Translations under genes and position numbers: made by a program
The notes under the pieces: generated by a model
Database searches by the model: none
Seen by the model: only the letters and a program-made list of their open reading frames with translations
What the model was told of the DNA's origin: nothing
Assembly: GCA_963556145.1 (NCBI GenBank)
Contig: OY744465.1
Location: forward strand, 4,278,001 to 4,342,000
Direction of reading: 5' to 3'
Source: Hygrocybe punicea
Taxonomy: Eukaryota; Basidiomycota; Agaricomycetes; Agaricales; Hygrophoraceae
Length of the DNA stretch: 64,000 nucleotides
Shown: in pieces, positions 54,595 to 64,000 of the stretch
Numbering within the stretch: position 1 is the first letter of the stretch
How the letters are laid out: each line of letters begins with the position of its first letter

Positions 54595-54774
54595 ATGACG
54601 CACGGATTGATGCCTCTCCGAGGTGATCGTTCAGCCCCGACGTTTCACGGTGACGAACACAACCTTCCCCGCTTCTTTGACAAAATCGACATGCTCGGCT
54701 CCGACTGTGGACTCACAGACACTATGAAAATCCGCTACACGCTCTGGTACCTCGTAGGGCAGGTCAAGGGTATG
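54595..54774 (+). pseudogene. gag: LTR-A gag, truncated
   Basis: From ATG 54595 the frame reads MPLRGDRSAPTFHGDEHNLP, RFFDKIDMLGSDCGLTD and MKIRYTLWYLVGQVKG, the N-terminal core of a basidiomycete Ty3-type Gag. It stops where CGGGTA-rich sequence begins at about 54776. So this LTR-A copy is a sense-coding relative of the non-autonomous LTR-A element at 25370-29914. The rest of the retrotransposon and its 3' LTR are missing. Confidence 0.7.
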
Positions 54775-54780
54775 CAATAC

Positions 54781-55207
54781 CCCCAGGGGTTAAGAGTACG
54801 GGTACCACGGGTTAAGGGTACGAGTCCAGCCTCAGAATACCCGCAGTACCCACACGGGTATGGGCTGTATTTCTTTTGGGAGAAGAAACATCAAAAACTC
54901 AAATTTTGGAGTATTCTTCGCTATTTTTGAGGGATATAATGAGAATCATTGCTTGTAAAAATATGTAAAAATGCTCTCAACACTCCCCACAGTATTCTAA
55001 ACATTGTGTTCCTTTACACTAAAGGGATCCGGCCAGTATTCTGTCCACAATAACCATAAAAACCACCAAAAACAGGTAAAAATGGGGTATTTTGCATGTT
55101 TCTTCCTGTACCCCTGCAAAACCCGTGCCATACCCGTACTTTTGGCCTCGGGTACGTACCCGTGACGGGTACGGGTCCGAGTACAGCCCCAGAGCACTGC
55201 GGGTGTA
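54781..55207. mobile_element. CGGGTA-rich hAT-like fragment
   Basis: CAGGGGTTAAGAGTACGGGT at the left and GGGTGTACCCCTG at the right enclose ACGGGTA-type subterminal repeats and an AT-rich centre, as in hB and hC. No matching 8-bp flanks, so boundaries are uncertain. It truncates the LTR-A gag. Confidence 0.45.
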
Positions 55208-55600
55208 CCCCTGACTGGCCATAATTGTAGCTAGACAATCAAAAGTCCGTATAAACAGATATAATCATGAATGGATTGTGAGTGACAAGTTCATCATATT
55301 TTGGCCCCAACACATTCCCTGCACCACCAACTACCAGGCACTTGTCTGGAACACAATGTACACCTTACCTAGCACTCCTAGAATTAATTTTAGATTTTTC
55401 AGACATGTACTTGCAAAGTTAGCTGTTTAAGGGTCCAATTTTGGCAGAGGCATAAAATGCATTGTGAATATCTCCACATATAAAATAAAATAAAATATAC
55501 AAACTCCCCTTGGGGTAGGTATATCATACTTACATCTCTTCAGGGTCTTGCCCTGGCCATTGAGGTGTTGTAGTACATGTAATAATAATAAGAAAATCCA
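55208..55600. other. D centre segment
   Basis: AT-rich, homologous to the E centre (shared CACCAACTACCAGGCACT-like, TTTTTCAGA and TTTAAGGGTCCAATTTTGGC stretches). No gene; likely upstream region of the right-arm gene. Confidence 0.5.
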
Positions 55601-55613
55601 GCCACCCATCCCT

Positions 55614-56640
55614 ATATGGCAACTCGACCCCATTTGGGACATCGGCAAATTCCGGTTGAAAGTCTTGTGTGCGTGTTCAACAAGACTTGTGGTTTTCAAC
55701 AACGACGTGACAATGGGTGCGGATACCAGAGCACCCCAGGTAAGTGTTCTTTATCTTTTTTCTTCATTCTACTGACTACTTAAAACATTTGTAGGTTTTT
55801 TGCCGCACCCTTGCGCCAAACGAACGCGAACGCAACAACAAAAACGGTGCGGGCGACAAGGAGACGGAGGACACAGCCATGAACGGGGACAACCCAGGCG
55901 GACCACGACAGCAAGAATGAGGACGACGGGAATGACGATGATGGCGTAAATGAAGACAAGAAGGAGGATGAACGCGACGACGGCGAGAATGGGGAAGACG
56001 ACGACACAGCGGGCATGAGAACTCCGACAACGGGAAGACAACAACAGGCAGGGCCAATGAAGACAAGGACGACGAGGAGGGCAGCGGGCATGGGAACCAT
56101 GGACAATGGAAACGAGGACGATCGGACGGGGAAACGGGACCACGGAGCCTGGGACAACAAGGACGATGGCAACAGGGACAACGAGGACGGAAACAGAGAG
56201 GACAGGACGGCAAACGGGATGGCAACGACAACACGAATGGGCACAGGGCCACGCAGTAACGACGAGGACAGGTACGACAATGACAATGACGGGGATGACA
56301 AGGACGAGGACGACGAGGACGACGAGGACGGGGACGGGGACAAGGACAAGGACGACGGGGACAAGGACGAGGATGACGAGGACGGGGACGGGGACAAGGA
56401 CGAGGACGACGAGGACGGGGACGGGGATGAGGACGAGGACGATGGGGACGAGGATGAGGACGACAGGGACGAGGACGAAGACTAGGACCGGGACCGGGAC
56501 GACGATGAGGACGGGGACGGGGACGACAACGACAACGACAATGACAACCGGGACAATGGTGGGGACCAGGACCGGGACCAGGACCGGGACCGGGACAATG
56601 AGGGCGACAAGGACAGGGACGAGGGCTAAGACAGGGAGGG
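55614..56640 (+). CDS. Spliced Asp/Glu/Gly/Thr-rich gene, D right arm
   Basis: The first exon carries CAACTCGACCCCATTTGGGA, translated WQLDPIWDIGKFRLKVL in one frame, with an ATG at 55705 in GADTRAPQ context. The donor CCCAG/GTAAGT is at 55740 and the acceptor CATTTGTAG at 55794. The following exon reads VFCRTLAPNERERNNKNGAG and ends at TGA 55918 in that frame. Other frames continue as strongly acidic (DEDDEDDEDGDGDKDKDDGD, 56290-56480) or Thr/Arg-rich repeats. Which frame is used is unclear. Conserved exon and splice sites on both D arms and both E arms make transcription credible. Function unknown; the product would be disordered. Confidence 0.4.
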
Positions 56641-56679
56641 GCGTGGACACCAGGGGAACACCGGTATGTAATTGTGTTG

Positions 56680-56915
56680 GTCCCTCCCTTTCCCTCTTCC
56701 CCTCCTCCCCCCTCCTTTCCCTTCTCCCCCTGACTGGCTCCTACCCCTTCTCCCCCTTCCTAACCTGCCCCTTCTCCTCCTGCCTACCATCCACCATCCC
56801 CACCTCCCATCCACCTCCTGCCCCTTCTCCCCCTGCCCACCCCCTGCCATTCCCCCTGCCATTGCCCCCTCTCCTGTCCTCTCCTCCACCTCCACCTCCC
56901 TGCCTCTCCCCTGAT
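56680..56915. repeat. Pyrimidine tract, D right arm
   Basis: CCCTTCTCCCCCTGACTGG and CCATCCACCATCCCCACC-type runs, inverted relative to 35585-35790. Confidence 0.75.
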
Positions 56916-56984
56916 GAAGTAGAATACCATGTATTTAGGTAAAATAATTATTTAATTTGCTATATCTATTTTAAGTAGTTGCAT

Positions 56985-57500
56985 AGGGCTGTCCCAGGGC
57001 TGTCCCAGGCTGTCCCAGGGCTATCCCAGGTCTGTATGGGGATGTCCCAGGGCTGTCCCAGGGACATCCCAGGACTCTAATGGGCTGTCCCAGGTCTGTA
57101 TGGGGATGTCCCAGGGCTGTCCCAGGGACATCCCAGGACTCTAATGGGCTGTCCCAGGTCTGTATGGGGATGTCCCAGGGACGTCCCAGGTCTCTAATGG
57201 GCTGTCCCAGGTCTGTATGGGGATGTCCCAGGGACATCCCAGGTCTCTAATGGGCTGTCCCAGGTCTGTATGGGGATGTCCCAGGGATGTCCCAGGTCTC
57301 TATGGGGATGTCCCAGGGATGTCCCAGGTCTCTACTGGGCTGTCCCAGGGCTGTCCCAGGGACATCCCAGGTCTCTAATGGGCTGTCCCAGGTCTGTATG
57401 GGGATGTCCCAGGTCTATAGTGGGATGTCCCAGGGATGTCACTGGGACATCCCAGGATTGTAATAGGATGTTCCAGGACTCTGATGGGATGTCCCACTGT
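56985..57500. repeat. Subterminal GGGATGTCCC/GGGCTGTCCC tandem repeats, D right arm
   Basis: About ten units of TGTCCCAGGTCTGTATGGGG, ATGTCCCAGGGACATCCCAG and TCTCTAATGGGC. Same GGGACATCCC core as the left arm but a different spacer. Confidence 0.85.
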
Positions 57501-57960
57501 CCTTTCACACGATATCTCTACACTCTCCCAGTTCATTCTCTTGAATCTCAGAACATTCTGGAGACAAATCAACATGTTGCATTTTGATTGGCTAACATCT
57601 ACTAATATTTAGTTTGAATAGTAGATCATACAGTCAGTTCCATGAGCAGAATGTTCTTTAAGCAGCTTCTCAATATTATGTCAAAGAATATTAATTGTTC
57701 TCTTCTAGTTCAATTCCTTTTCCTTGTCCATCATAATTAAATATGCTCTGTCATGAAGACTGAGTAGCTATATGATTGCAATCTTGACAACCAACATCAT
57801 CCACCTGAATTGGCTGTGGTCAACCAGAGTCTACAAGTCACATGCATGTAGCTATACAGCTATCATATGTTGTATATGATGGCTACTAACATTCCATTGA
57901 CTAATAACCACACTATCATTGTGGCCACAGCAAAAGAAAATTTCAAAAAAATATCCAAAA
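57501..57960. other. D right-arm segment without recognised gene
   Basis: AT-rich. 57830-57960 mirrors the left arm at 32935-33070. Confidence 0.5.
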
Positions 57961-58180
57961 ATTAGTTTGGGACATCCCAAATGACCCCCTGGCACCAGGG
58001 ACATCCCATTGTCCCAATGCTTTGGACCAGGGACAGCCCAGGGACAGCCCAGGGACAGCCCATGGACATGAATATTAGCCCTGGGCCAGACCTGTCATTT
58101 CTCAACATGTAGAAGTAACATATGACCCATTCAGTTACATCTATAAGTTTAGGAAATCGGGTGGCCTGAAGTGAGTTGGA

Positions 58181-58808
58181 CTTGCTGTAGCTTCATGGTT
58201 GGATTTCTATTTACCTCCCCTCAAGACCAGTCACTATATCTACTGTTCTTGTTGTTGGTTCAGACTTTTTCTTCTTTCTCTTCTTTATGTTTAGTCTGGT
58301 TCTTGGGGCAGACCCTCTTGTCTTGGGTAACCCTCACGGCTCGCAATGACATTAGACCATGACCCCCCCTCTTAGCAGTGTTGTCTTAGTTGTAAGCAAC
58401 AATGAAAACTGATCCCCTAGTCAAGTTGATTGTTGCTGGAGCCTGCTGCAGAAGCAATCCGTAACATGCATCTACAGTGAAGCAATGGCCACAACCCACT
58501 AGTCCTGTACTAGAGCACTATGAAAAGGTCAGGGGAGTGAGAATTGAGGATGTGGTATTGATCACAAGGGATGGGTTCGAGAACTTGACAAGTGTGAAGA
58601 GCAACACGGCATGGATTAGGAGTGTGTTTTGGAGAAATTTACTAGTGATTTTTGCTACAATGACAGAGTTTAGGCAAATCCTAAGTCAAATCATCAAGAA
58701 AAAACACAGTCTTTTGTTTCATGAGAATTGGCATTCACACTACACTTGCCATATAAACAAACCAAAAATTGCGGCAATGAGATGGAACTTGATATATATA
58801 GCTTGATA
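58181..58808. other. Flank of D, no gene recognised
   Basis: A plus-strand frame at 58477-58806 (about 109 codons) has no motif that I recognise. Otherwise nothing stands out. Confidence 0.3.
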
Positions 58809-59162
58809 CTACAAAAATGCTAACCCAGCAAATGTAGCAATAGCACTGACAATTACTCCCCCAGCAGCAGTACTCAACAATCCTCCCCATTGGCCTCTCT
58901 TCTTTCGTACCTCACCATTACCATGCTCCAACTCTGCTTGAAGTGTTTGTACAGTCATTTCGTCTTGCCACAATATCAACCACCTGTCAGTCACATCTAT
59001 TTCAGCACCATGAAATACACAATTGACAAGCCATGCATGAAAGCCAACTTCCTCGGCAGATTTTTTATTAATAATGGTTGGGATATCCTGGGTAGGGAAA
59101 ATATATACCCGTGCTGGCGGTGCCTTTGAGCATTTGTACAGCTTGAACCATAAACACCTCAA
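58809..59162 (-). CDS. Hypothetical protein with C-terminal hydrophobic segment
   Basis: The open frame reads VYIFPTQDIPTIINKKSAEE, WLVNCVFHGAEIDVTDRW, a charged helix (MTVQTLQAELEHGNGEVRKK) and ends in GGVIVSAIATFAGLAFL, a tail-anchor-like membrane segment. The coding look is good (no low complexity, amphipathic helix before the anchor). The start may lie further right, since an acceptor-like CTCTACTCTACACC complement lies near 59170. Tail-anchored topology is an inference. No family recognised. Confidence 0.4.
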   Translation of the reverse strand: MRCLWFKLYKCSKAPPARVYIFPTQDIPTIINKKSAEEVGFHAWLVNCVFHGAEIDVTDRWLILWQDEMTVQTLQAELEHGNGEVRKKRGQWGGLLSTAAGGVIVSAIATFAGLAFL

Positions 59163-59446
59163 AGCCTCTACTCTACACCAAGCACAGCTGATGGCATGAG
59201 ATGACCAGCCATGTCCACCATGCTCACAATCAAAAGATATGAGAACCCATGTGCAAGTTACTGGGCTTATGGAATGGGTGAGCTTGTCTATATCTGGATT
59301 GTGTCAGTGTGAGAATCAATATAACAGGCTCAAGGATTGGTTGGCACCTGTGATCTTTCACCATCCCATCATCCCCTTCCACATAGCACATCCATTACAG
59401 ACATACATTCCATTTGTGCTGTCAGTCAAATTTCCCCTATCACTAT

Positions 59447-60223
59447 GAATGGTAGCTCCCACTTTGCAGATGACCTTTCACAGGTCACGCAAGATCTTGT
59501 TGCCCTTTTATCTTCCCTTCGTGGTCAATATCTTACACTTCTCACTCGTATCTCTGAATCTCTTGATCACCGTTCATGATCCTATTGTACCCAGATGACT
59601 ACAGTCTATGACTCCCCTGGAACATAAGTTCATTATTTAGAAGTATCCTCATTGCTGAATGGGCCAATCCCTGAAAGCTCACAACCACAGAACATAGACT
59701 CCATACAACTGTCCAATCCTCCATGTGAATACTCGCTCCAACTCAGCCACAAAATCATTCACTACTTGGCATCAGATATCCCTGATCTGCCTGCAATATC
59801 ATTTGTTTCTGATCTGGCTAAGCTTGATCACCTTTGGGATGATAGTTTGCCTCAATGGGATGAATTGTCTCCCCTCTGTATTTGTGGTCACCACATTGCA
59901 GTCATACATTGGCCAAAGGTCTATCAATATCAAGGAACATAGCAATGGGCAGGGATAAAGCAAAAGTGGTTTGAATGGAAGGTTTGTTTCACTTTTTGTT
60001 CATTGTCTGTAACCACTTAATGATCGTCCTGTCAAGACACTTGTCAATGAATATCAAGTGCTCGGCCCAACTGCATTCTGGGCCAAATACTCCAATGATG
60101 GTGTACCTCTTGCCATCATGAACATTCTTGACAGAATGAAGAAAGCTAGGTGTCTCAAGGATCACAAGATTGCTGAATTAGCCAAGGCCAAATATCATGA
60201 CAACTTTACTTCAAACTTCTGAG
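59447..60223 (+). pseudogene. Agaricomycete repeat-associated hypothetical protein, fragments
   Basis: Segments in order: MNGSSHFADDLSQVTQDLVA with a helical LRGQYLTLLTRISESL; then PDLPAISFVSDLAKLDHLWD, WDELSPLCICGHHIAVIHWP and KVYQY (to 59940); then, after shifted frames, GIKQKWFEWK and EYQVLGPTAFWAKYSNDGVP, MNILDRMKKARCLKDHKIAE, LAKAKYHDNFTSNF (to 60223). The signature WP-x-VY-x-Y ... W-x-GIK-x-x-WFEWK ... FWAKYSNDG is one I associate with numerous agaricomycete proteins of unknown function. Breaks at about 59577 and 59942 may be introns or lesions. Role unknown. Confidence 0.5.
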
Positions 60224-62690
60224 TAGCCACTACTGGAAACTAAATGGCCTATGGCCAGTTATTCCAGCAGTTGAGGATTATTATCTAGATCCATGACATG
60301 TTTATACTAGGTTTGTTAATTATATAGGCACTGTGGCACTTTGTGATTATTTGATATGTAGTCTACCAGAATGTGATCCTGAGACTGAATGGTGAATGCA
60401 TGTTGTTTCAGCCTCAGAACGGTCTGGCATGCCAAGTGATGCTCGTTATCTTGATTCAGAGAATATGCAGACGTACTAGTACTGTATGTACCATTCATGC
60501 ACCCTTTGCTAGGAGCGAAAACTATTGTCAAGGGTCTGTTCCATCACACACCAAAGATCTGGGAACAAGCAAATTGTTGAACTGGCTCATGGAGCCAGAC
60601 AAAAACACAAGCTCAAGTTGAGATCAATCTGGCAAAAAACTTTTGACAGAATCCGACATGTGTGTGCCAATTTCCATCAAAAATGTCTTAGAGATCTGTG
60701 GATCTGTTTCTGGGATGGTGGTCAACTGCTTACTGAAATGAAACAAAAAACACCTGCAGATTCCAGTATTTGTAACAGATCATTTTCCAAGTGAATGGCG
60801 CCTCAACTACTCATCCCAAACAAGTTGGAATGTGGGTTTTTTTCGCCTGAATGTCATGATCTCATGGTGATATTAGTGTGTCACTCAATGTTCATGACAC
60901 GAGCAGCCAATCATGACAATGGGGTCACATACCTTTGCCAACACACCATGATGCAAGACAAACAGGAAGCTTCAAACAGCACACAAACTCGTGGGCAGGG
61001 ATCAATTGATCAAGCATGATGGTGACAACTCTTTCTTCCTCTCTGATTCAATAGCAGCCTTGTTCTTTTTACCTACAGTGTTCAACCTGAAACACAATCG
61101 GTATCGGTGGTTATAAGACTTCAATACCTAGGTATGACATTTCCTAACTGCAATTATCACTACTTGGGCTTTTCATAATAGCTTACAAAAGTATTGATGT
61201 ACCTGGAGAATCCTTAGACAGAACTTGGGCCATGTTTTGGATGGTGACAAAACTGGCAGGAACACGTCACATTAACCTCTTGATTCACACCCTCTTATTG
61301 TAGTAGATGGAAGTTGTTTGCCATTCATATACCCATGCAGACCTGTGAGCAGCCTTGTTTCAGAAATTCTCACCAAGTTTTATAGTGCAGGTCTCAATAA
61401 AGAAGAGTTGATTGTCCTCATAAAGCAACAGTTTGATTGTTAGCCACATTAGAAGTATAAGTGGGTTCCCAGACAGGATACTACAGTCAAAATTCTGCAA
61501 AGAGCTTTGTTGGATCCTAAGTACAGCTTTGGGAGACTCGGTAAGTCACCATTCTTATTGTGTGAGCACCAGATGATGGTAATACTATATCTCTGCAAGA
61601 GGTCAATGTGGTCGGAGATCAAGAGGGAGGACATCATGGACATGACATTTGTGGGCCAGCTGGCAGCAATAACATGGATGAGCAGGACCATCACTTGTTG
61701 AACAATTTGGAGCCGGTTGCCACTGAGGATGGTAAGGTGCCTGTTGGCACACTAGGAGTTTTCACTCAATAATTAATAAAGGTTCTGCCCATGAGGATGA
61801 AGCTGATAAGAGCTGTGTGCAACATGTACCAATCTTGCGAGTAAGTCGTTGGAATGAGGGAGATATATCTGGGCTAACCGCTATACAGCTATTAACTGTG
61901 ACATTGACCAATCATCATAAAAATTTGCCAACCCTGACAACCCGGATAATGCTGGAAGTGGAAGAGTCTATGAGCGAAGATGGTCCAGTGACATCAGGAA
62001 TATGGTCTGTCATGGCCACTCAACTGACTCAGGCTCTTAAAACTTCCCCTGCATCCATTGAAGGTTTTTCTCTGTTCTCTGCTGTCCCTACTCCCATCTT
62101 AGAGGGGCATTCCTAGGCCCAGGCCCATCTTGCTACTTGCCAAAATGGAATGAATGCTAATCAAGTCATCTATGATATCTTTGGGACAATTGACGAGACA
62201 TCACATACCAACTGTGTACTGACAATTACAGTAAATGTGATGGAGATACACATACTGGAGGTGAGTTGTTTTTGACTACTCTATTGATGCCCTAACAGTG
62301 CATAGTTCCAGAGTCGCACATCTGCTATGTGGAAAACTTGCAGAATATCCAATCAGAAGCCATGATCAGCTCCACACACAAGCCAGATCAAGTCTCACTG
62401 CAGACCTGAATGGTGGGATCGTTCTGGCAGCTTCGCATCATCTGATGGAGATGACGGGTCCACAGATGACTTGAGGTTGGCGGAAATTGACCAATATCTG
62501 CGTGATGTGACTGAACGGGATTCCAACCCTTTGTATGTGGTCGAATGGCATTTCTTTCAGGGCTGCAAAGGCAGGAGTCTCACTGACACTGACTTGATTT
62601 TGTCACATTCCTTTGCAAGTGCTTTTGTTGAGAAGTGGCAGAATGCCAGGATAACTCTAAAGGTGGAGGTCCTTGTTCCCTGACCACGTG
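60224..62690. other. Decayed coding-like stretch, unassigned
   Basis: Continuation of the preceding remnant. Coding-like fragments on the plus strand change frame often (for example HKLKLRSIWQKTFDRIRHVC near 60600-60660, LDPKYSFGRLGKSPFLL near 61507-61560, and DLRLAEIDQYLRDVTERDSN near 62470-62525). I could not assemble or name them. Confidence 0.35.
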
Positions 62691-62827
62691 GTACCCCTCT
62701 GGGACCCCGAAATAAGGAACTCATCCACAGCGGCTGCAGGCCCTCCCAACAATCAACAATCGCAATAATCGCTACAAATATAATCCCCAGTTCCACAAGA
62801 AACAACAAACCCAACAATCACTTAACA
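62691..62827 (+). other. Putative LINE 5' untranslated region
   Basis: A change from AT-rich debris to a C/A-rich leader (ACGTGGTACCCCTCTGGGAC ... CCAACAATCACTTAACA) immediately before ORF1. Non-LTR elements carry their promoter here. The exact 5' boundary is not visible. Confidence 0.4.
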
Positions 62828-64000
62828 ATGCGCCAGGCCACGCTCATCACCGGTAAAAACAGCTCCAAGTCGGTAAACCAGGACCCCGTGAACACCAGAT
62901 CGTCCACTGCCCCCGGTACCCGAAAAAAGAAAGATAACAGACAAGAAGACACCGAAGATGAAGACATCGACTCCCCGGAAGCAGCTAAAGAATACCTCAA
63001 TGCTAAGTTCCACTCTTTAGAACACAAAGAAAATGATGCCACCATATTATCAGCGATGTTATTTCATCTGGCTACAGGAAATGACCTCTCTGGAAATCGC
63101 GAAGCAATAGACACTATCAGATCAATTGCCTTCATCCTACTGGACCTCAATCTCGAACTCAAAGCAGCAGCACTATCCAAACAGCTTACAGACAAGCTCA
63201 AAATCGACCAACACCAGCTCGACCCTCTCACGAAGGACTTTGACCCGATCGTCGACGCGATTGTAGACAGGATCACCAAGAAAGTCGAAACCAACCTGGA
63301 AGCCACCAAGACCCAGCTCCAACAACTTGCCGATAACCTACAGAACTCAACAAACGCAATAGAAGCTACCACGATCACGTATAAAGACGTCCTCATCAAT
63401 CAAGTAAGACCCCCCCCTCACCATAACACTAAAAACCCATCAATTAGCTCGAGAGAGGCCCTGCAAGCCTGACAAATACTCCTCGACATTAAACCCCCCC
63501 ATCACGAGGACCTGGAAAAGCTCAGCCATGCAGGCATCCTAAATAAAGCCAACCAAATTATCAGTACAAACGGCGCCCCGGAAGGCCAAAAATTCCATGG
63601 CGCAACCAAACTACGCAATGGAGGAGTACTCTTGGAAGCAAATTCAGATCTACTTGTGAAATGGCTACTAACCGATGCCCAACATACGAGATTTACAGAC
63701 GACTTCGGCTACGGCGCAGAGATCAAGCCATGGTCATATGCAATTATCGCATACTTCATCCCTCTCACATTCGACCCCGAAAACGTAAAACATCTAAGGG
63801 AGGTCGAAGAGATAAACGATCTACCGACAAATACCATCACCAAAGCTAACTGGATCAAACCAAAAGAAAAACGTGCTGCAAACCAGACCTGCGGCCACGC
63901 CATTTTCACTACCTCCTCACCCGATGTCGCTAACTCCATTATCTCCAAAGGTTTTTACATATGCCACAAACGAATCAAAGCCAACAAATGTAAAAGGGAA
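62828..64000 (+). pseudogene. LINE (non-LTR retrotransposon) ORF1, runs off window
   Basis: From ATG 62828 the frame encodes a Lys/Asp-rich N-terminus (GTRKKKDNRQEDTEDEDIDS), a long helical part (LEATKTQLQQLADNLQNSTN), then after one TGA (63470-63472) QILLDIKPP, FHGATKLRNGGVLLEANSDL, IKPWSYAIIAYFIPLTFDPE, REVEEINDLPTNTITKANWI and CGHAIFTTSSPDVANSII up to the window end. This order (coiled region, then RNA-binding-like FHGA-x-KLRNGG block and PLTF-P module) is that of ORF1 in basidiomycete LINEs, the RNA-binding nucleocapsid-like protein. The zinc knuckles and ORF2 (endonuclease, reverse transcriptase) would lie beyond 64000. The TGA stands where Arg is expected (ARQILLD), again CGA to TGA. 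Confidence 0.75.

Larger units (their letters stand above)
31477..58173. mobile_element. D: giant inverted-repeat element (26.7 kb including insertions)
   Basis: Ends CACTTCAGGCCACCCGATTT (31477-31482 continued at 32723) and AAATCGGGTGGCCTGAAGTG (ending 58173), near-perfect for more than 90 bp. A 7-bp duplication AGTTGGA lies at 31470-31476 and 58174-58180. Order from each end inward: TIR; GGGCTGTCCC repeats; AT-rich zone; purine/pyrimidine tract; acidic/Gly-rich low-complexity exon; intron; a conserved exon around CAACTCGACCCC; centre. The left arm is interrupted by two hAT-like elements and the LTR-B retrotransposon; the centre by LTR-A and a CGGGTA-rich fragment. No transposase found, superfamily unassigned. 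The same plan is seen in E (41251-48651). Confidence 0.75.

Noticed and set aside
31477..58173. KDZ-type element with TET/JBP genes, known from basidiomycetes
   Set aside because: No KDZ transposase or TET/JBP motif was seen in any frame that I examined.
60224..62690. A single large gene across this stretch
   Set aside because: Coding-like fragments change frame too often and I could not place consensus introns to join them.

Overview
The window looks like a repeat-choked stretch of a filamentous fungal genome, most likely an agaricomycete (mushroom-forming basidiomycete). Evidence: short introns of about 50 nt with GTAAGT donors and CTAAC/CTAAT branch sites, Ty3-type LTR retrotransposons with a TGGAGCCCAC primer-site core, Zn2Cys6 zinc clusters, a Helitron/DUF6570-like remnant, a pogo transposase remnant, and protein families I associate with agaricomycete repeats. 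No intact single-copy housekeeping gene, tRNA, rRNA or CRISPR array was seen. Almost everything recognisable is a transposable element or its debris. Element names used here (hA, hB, hC, LTR-A to LTR-E, D, E) are mine.

Layout. 1-9.1 kb: a partial hAT-like element (hA), a truncated pogo transposase, an unknown gene split by a 0.7 kb hAT-type MITE, a decayed SANT/Myb-like gene, and a Helitron N-terminal remnant ended by an 812-bp palindromic TA-flanked MITE. 10.1-15 kb: an LTR-C split by a solo LTR-B, itself split by an hA element that carries another LTR-C and a further hA element. 17.4-31.2 kb: one hC hAT-like element (perfect 8-bp target duplication) containing an LTR-E/LTR-D gag-only retrotransposon, which contains nested hA elements and an LTR-A element whose 5' LTR is split by two nested hB elements. 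31.5-58.2 kb: a giant inverted-repeat element D (7-bp target duplication). Its left arm is interrupted by hA and hB elements and by a 17-kb Ty3-type element (LTR-B), whose reverse transcriptase is in turn split by E, a 7.4-kb inverted-repeat element with the same modular plan as D. 58.2-64 kb: remnants of agaricomycete-type genes and the 5' end of a LINE with its ORF1.

Main themes. (1) Ten nested hAT-like insertions are delimited by TIRs plus 8-bp duplications; none carries a transposase, but several carry intron-containing, trinucleotide-rich cargo. (2) A 52-54 bp compound dyad recurs in hA, hB and hC elements although their termini differ. (3) A stem-loop with compensatory base changes lies just upstream of the polypurine tract in three LTR families and is repeated in frame inside pol. 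(4) Two LTR families carry an antisense, intron-containing gene encoding a charged coil plus a Zn2Cys6 cluster. (5) D and E are giant palindromic elements whose two arms carry divergent spliced low-complexity genes around a shared centre. (6) In-frame stops in mobile ORFs are repeatedly TGA where CGA is expected, suggesting CpG deamination.
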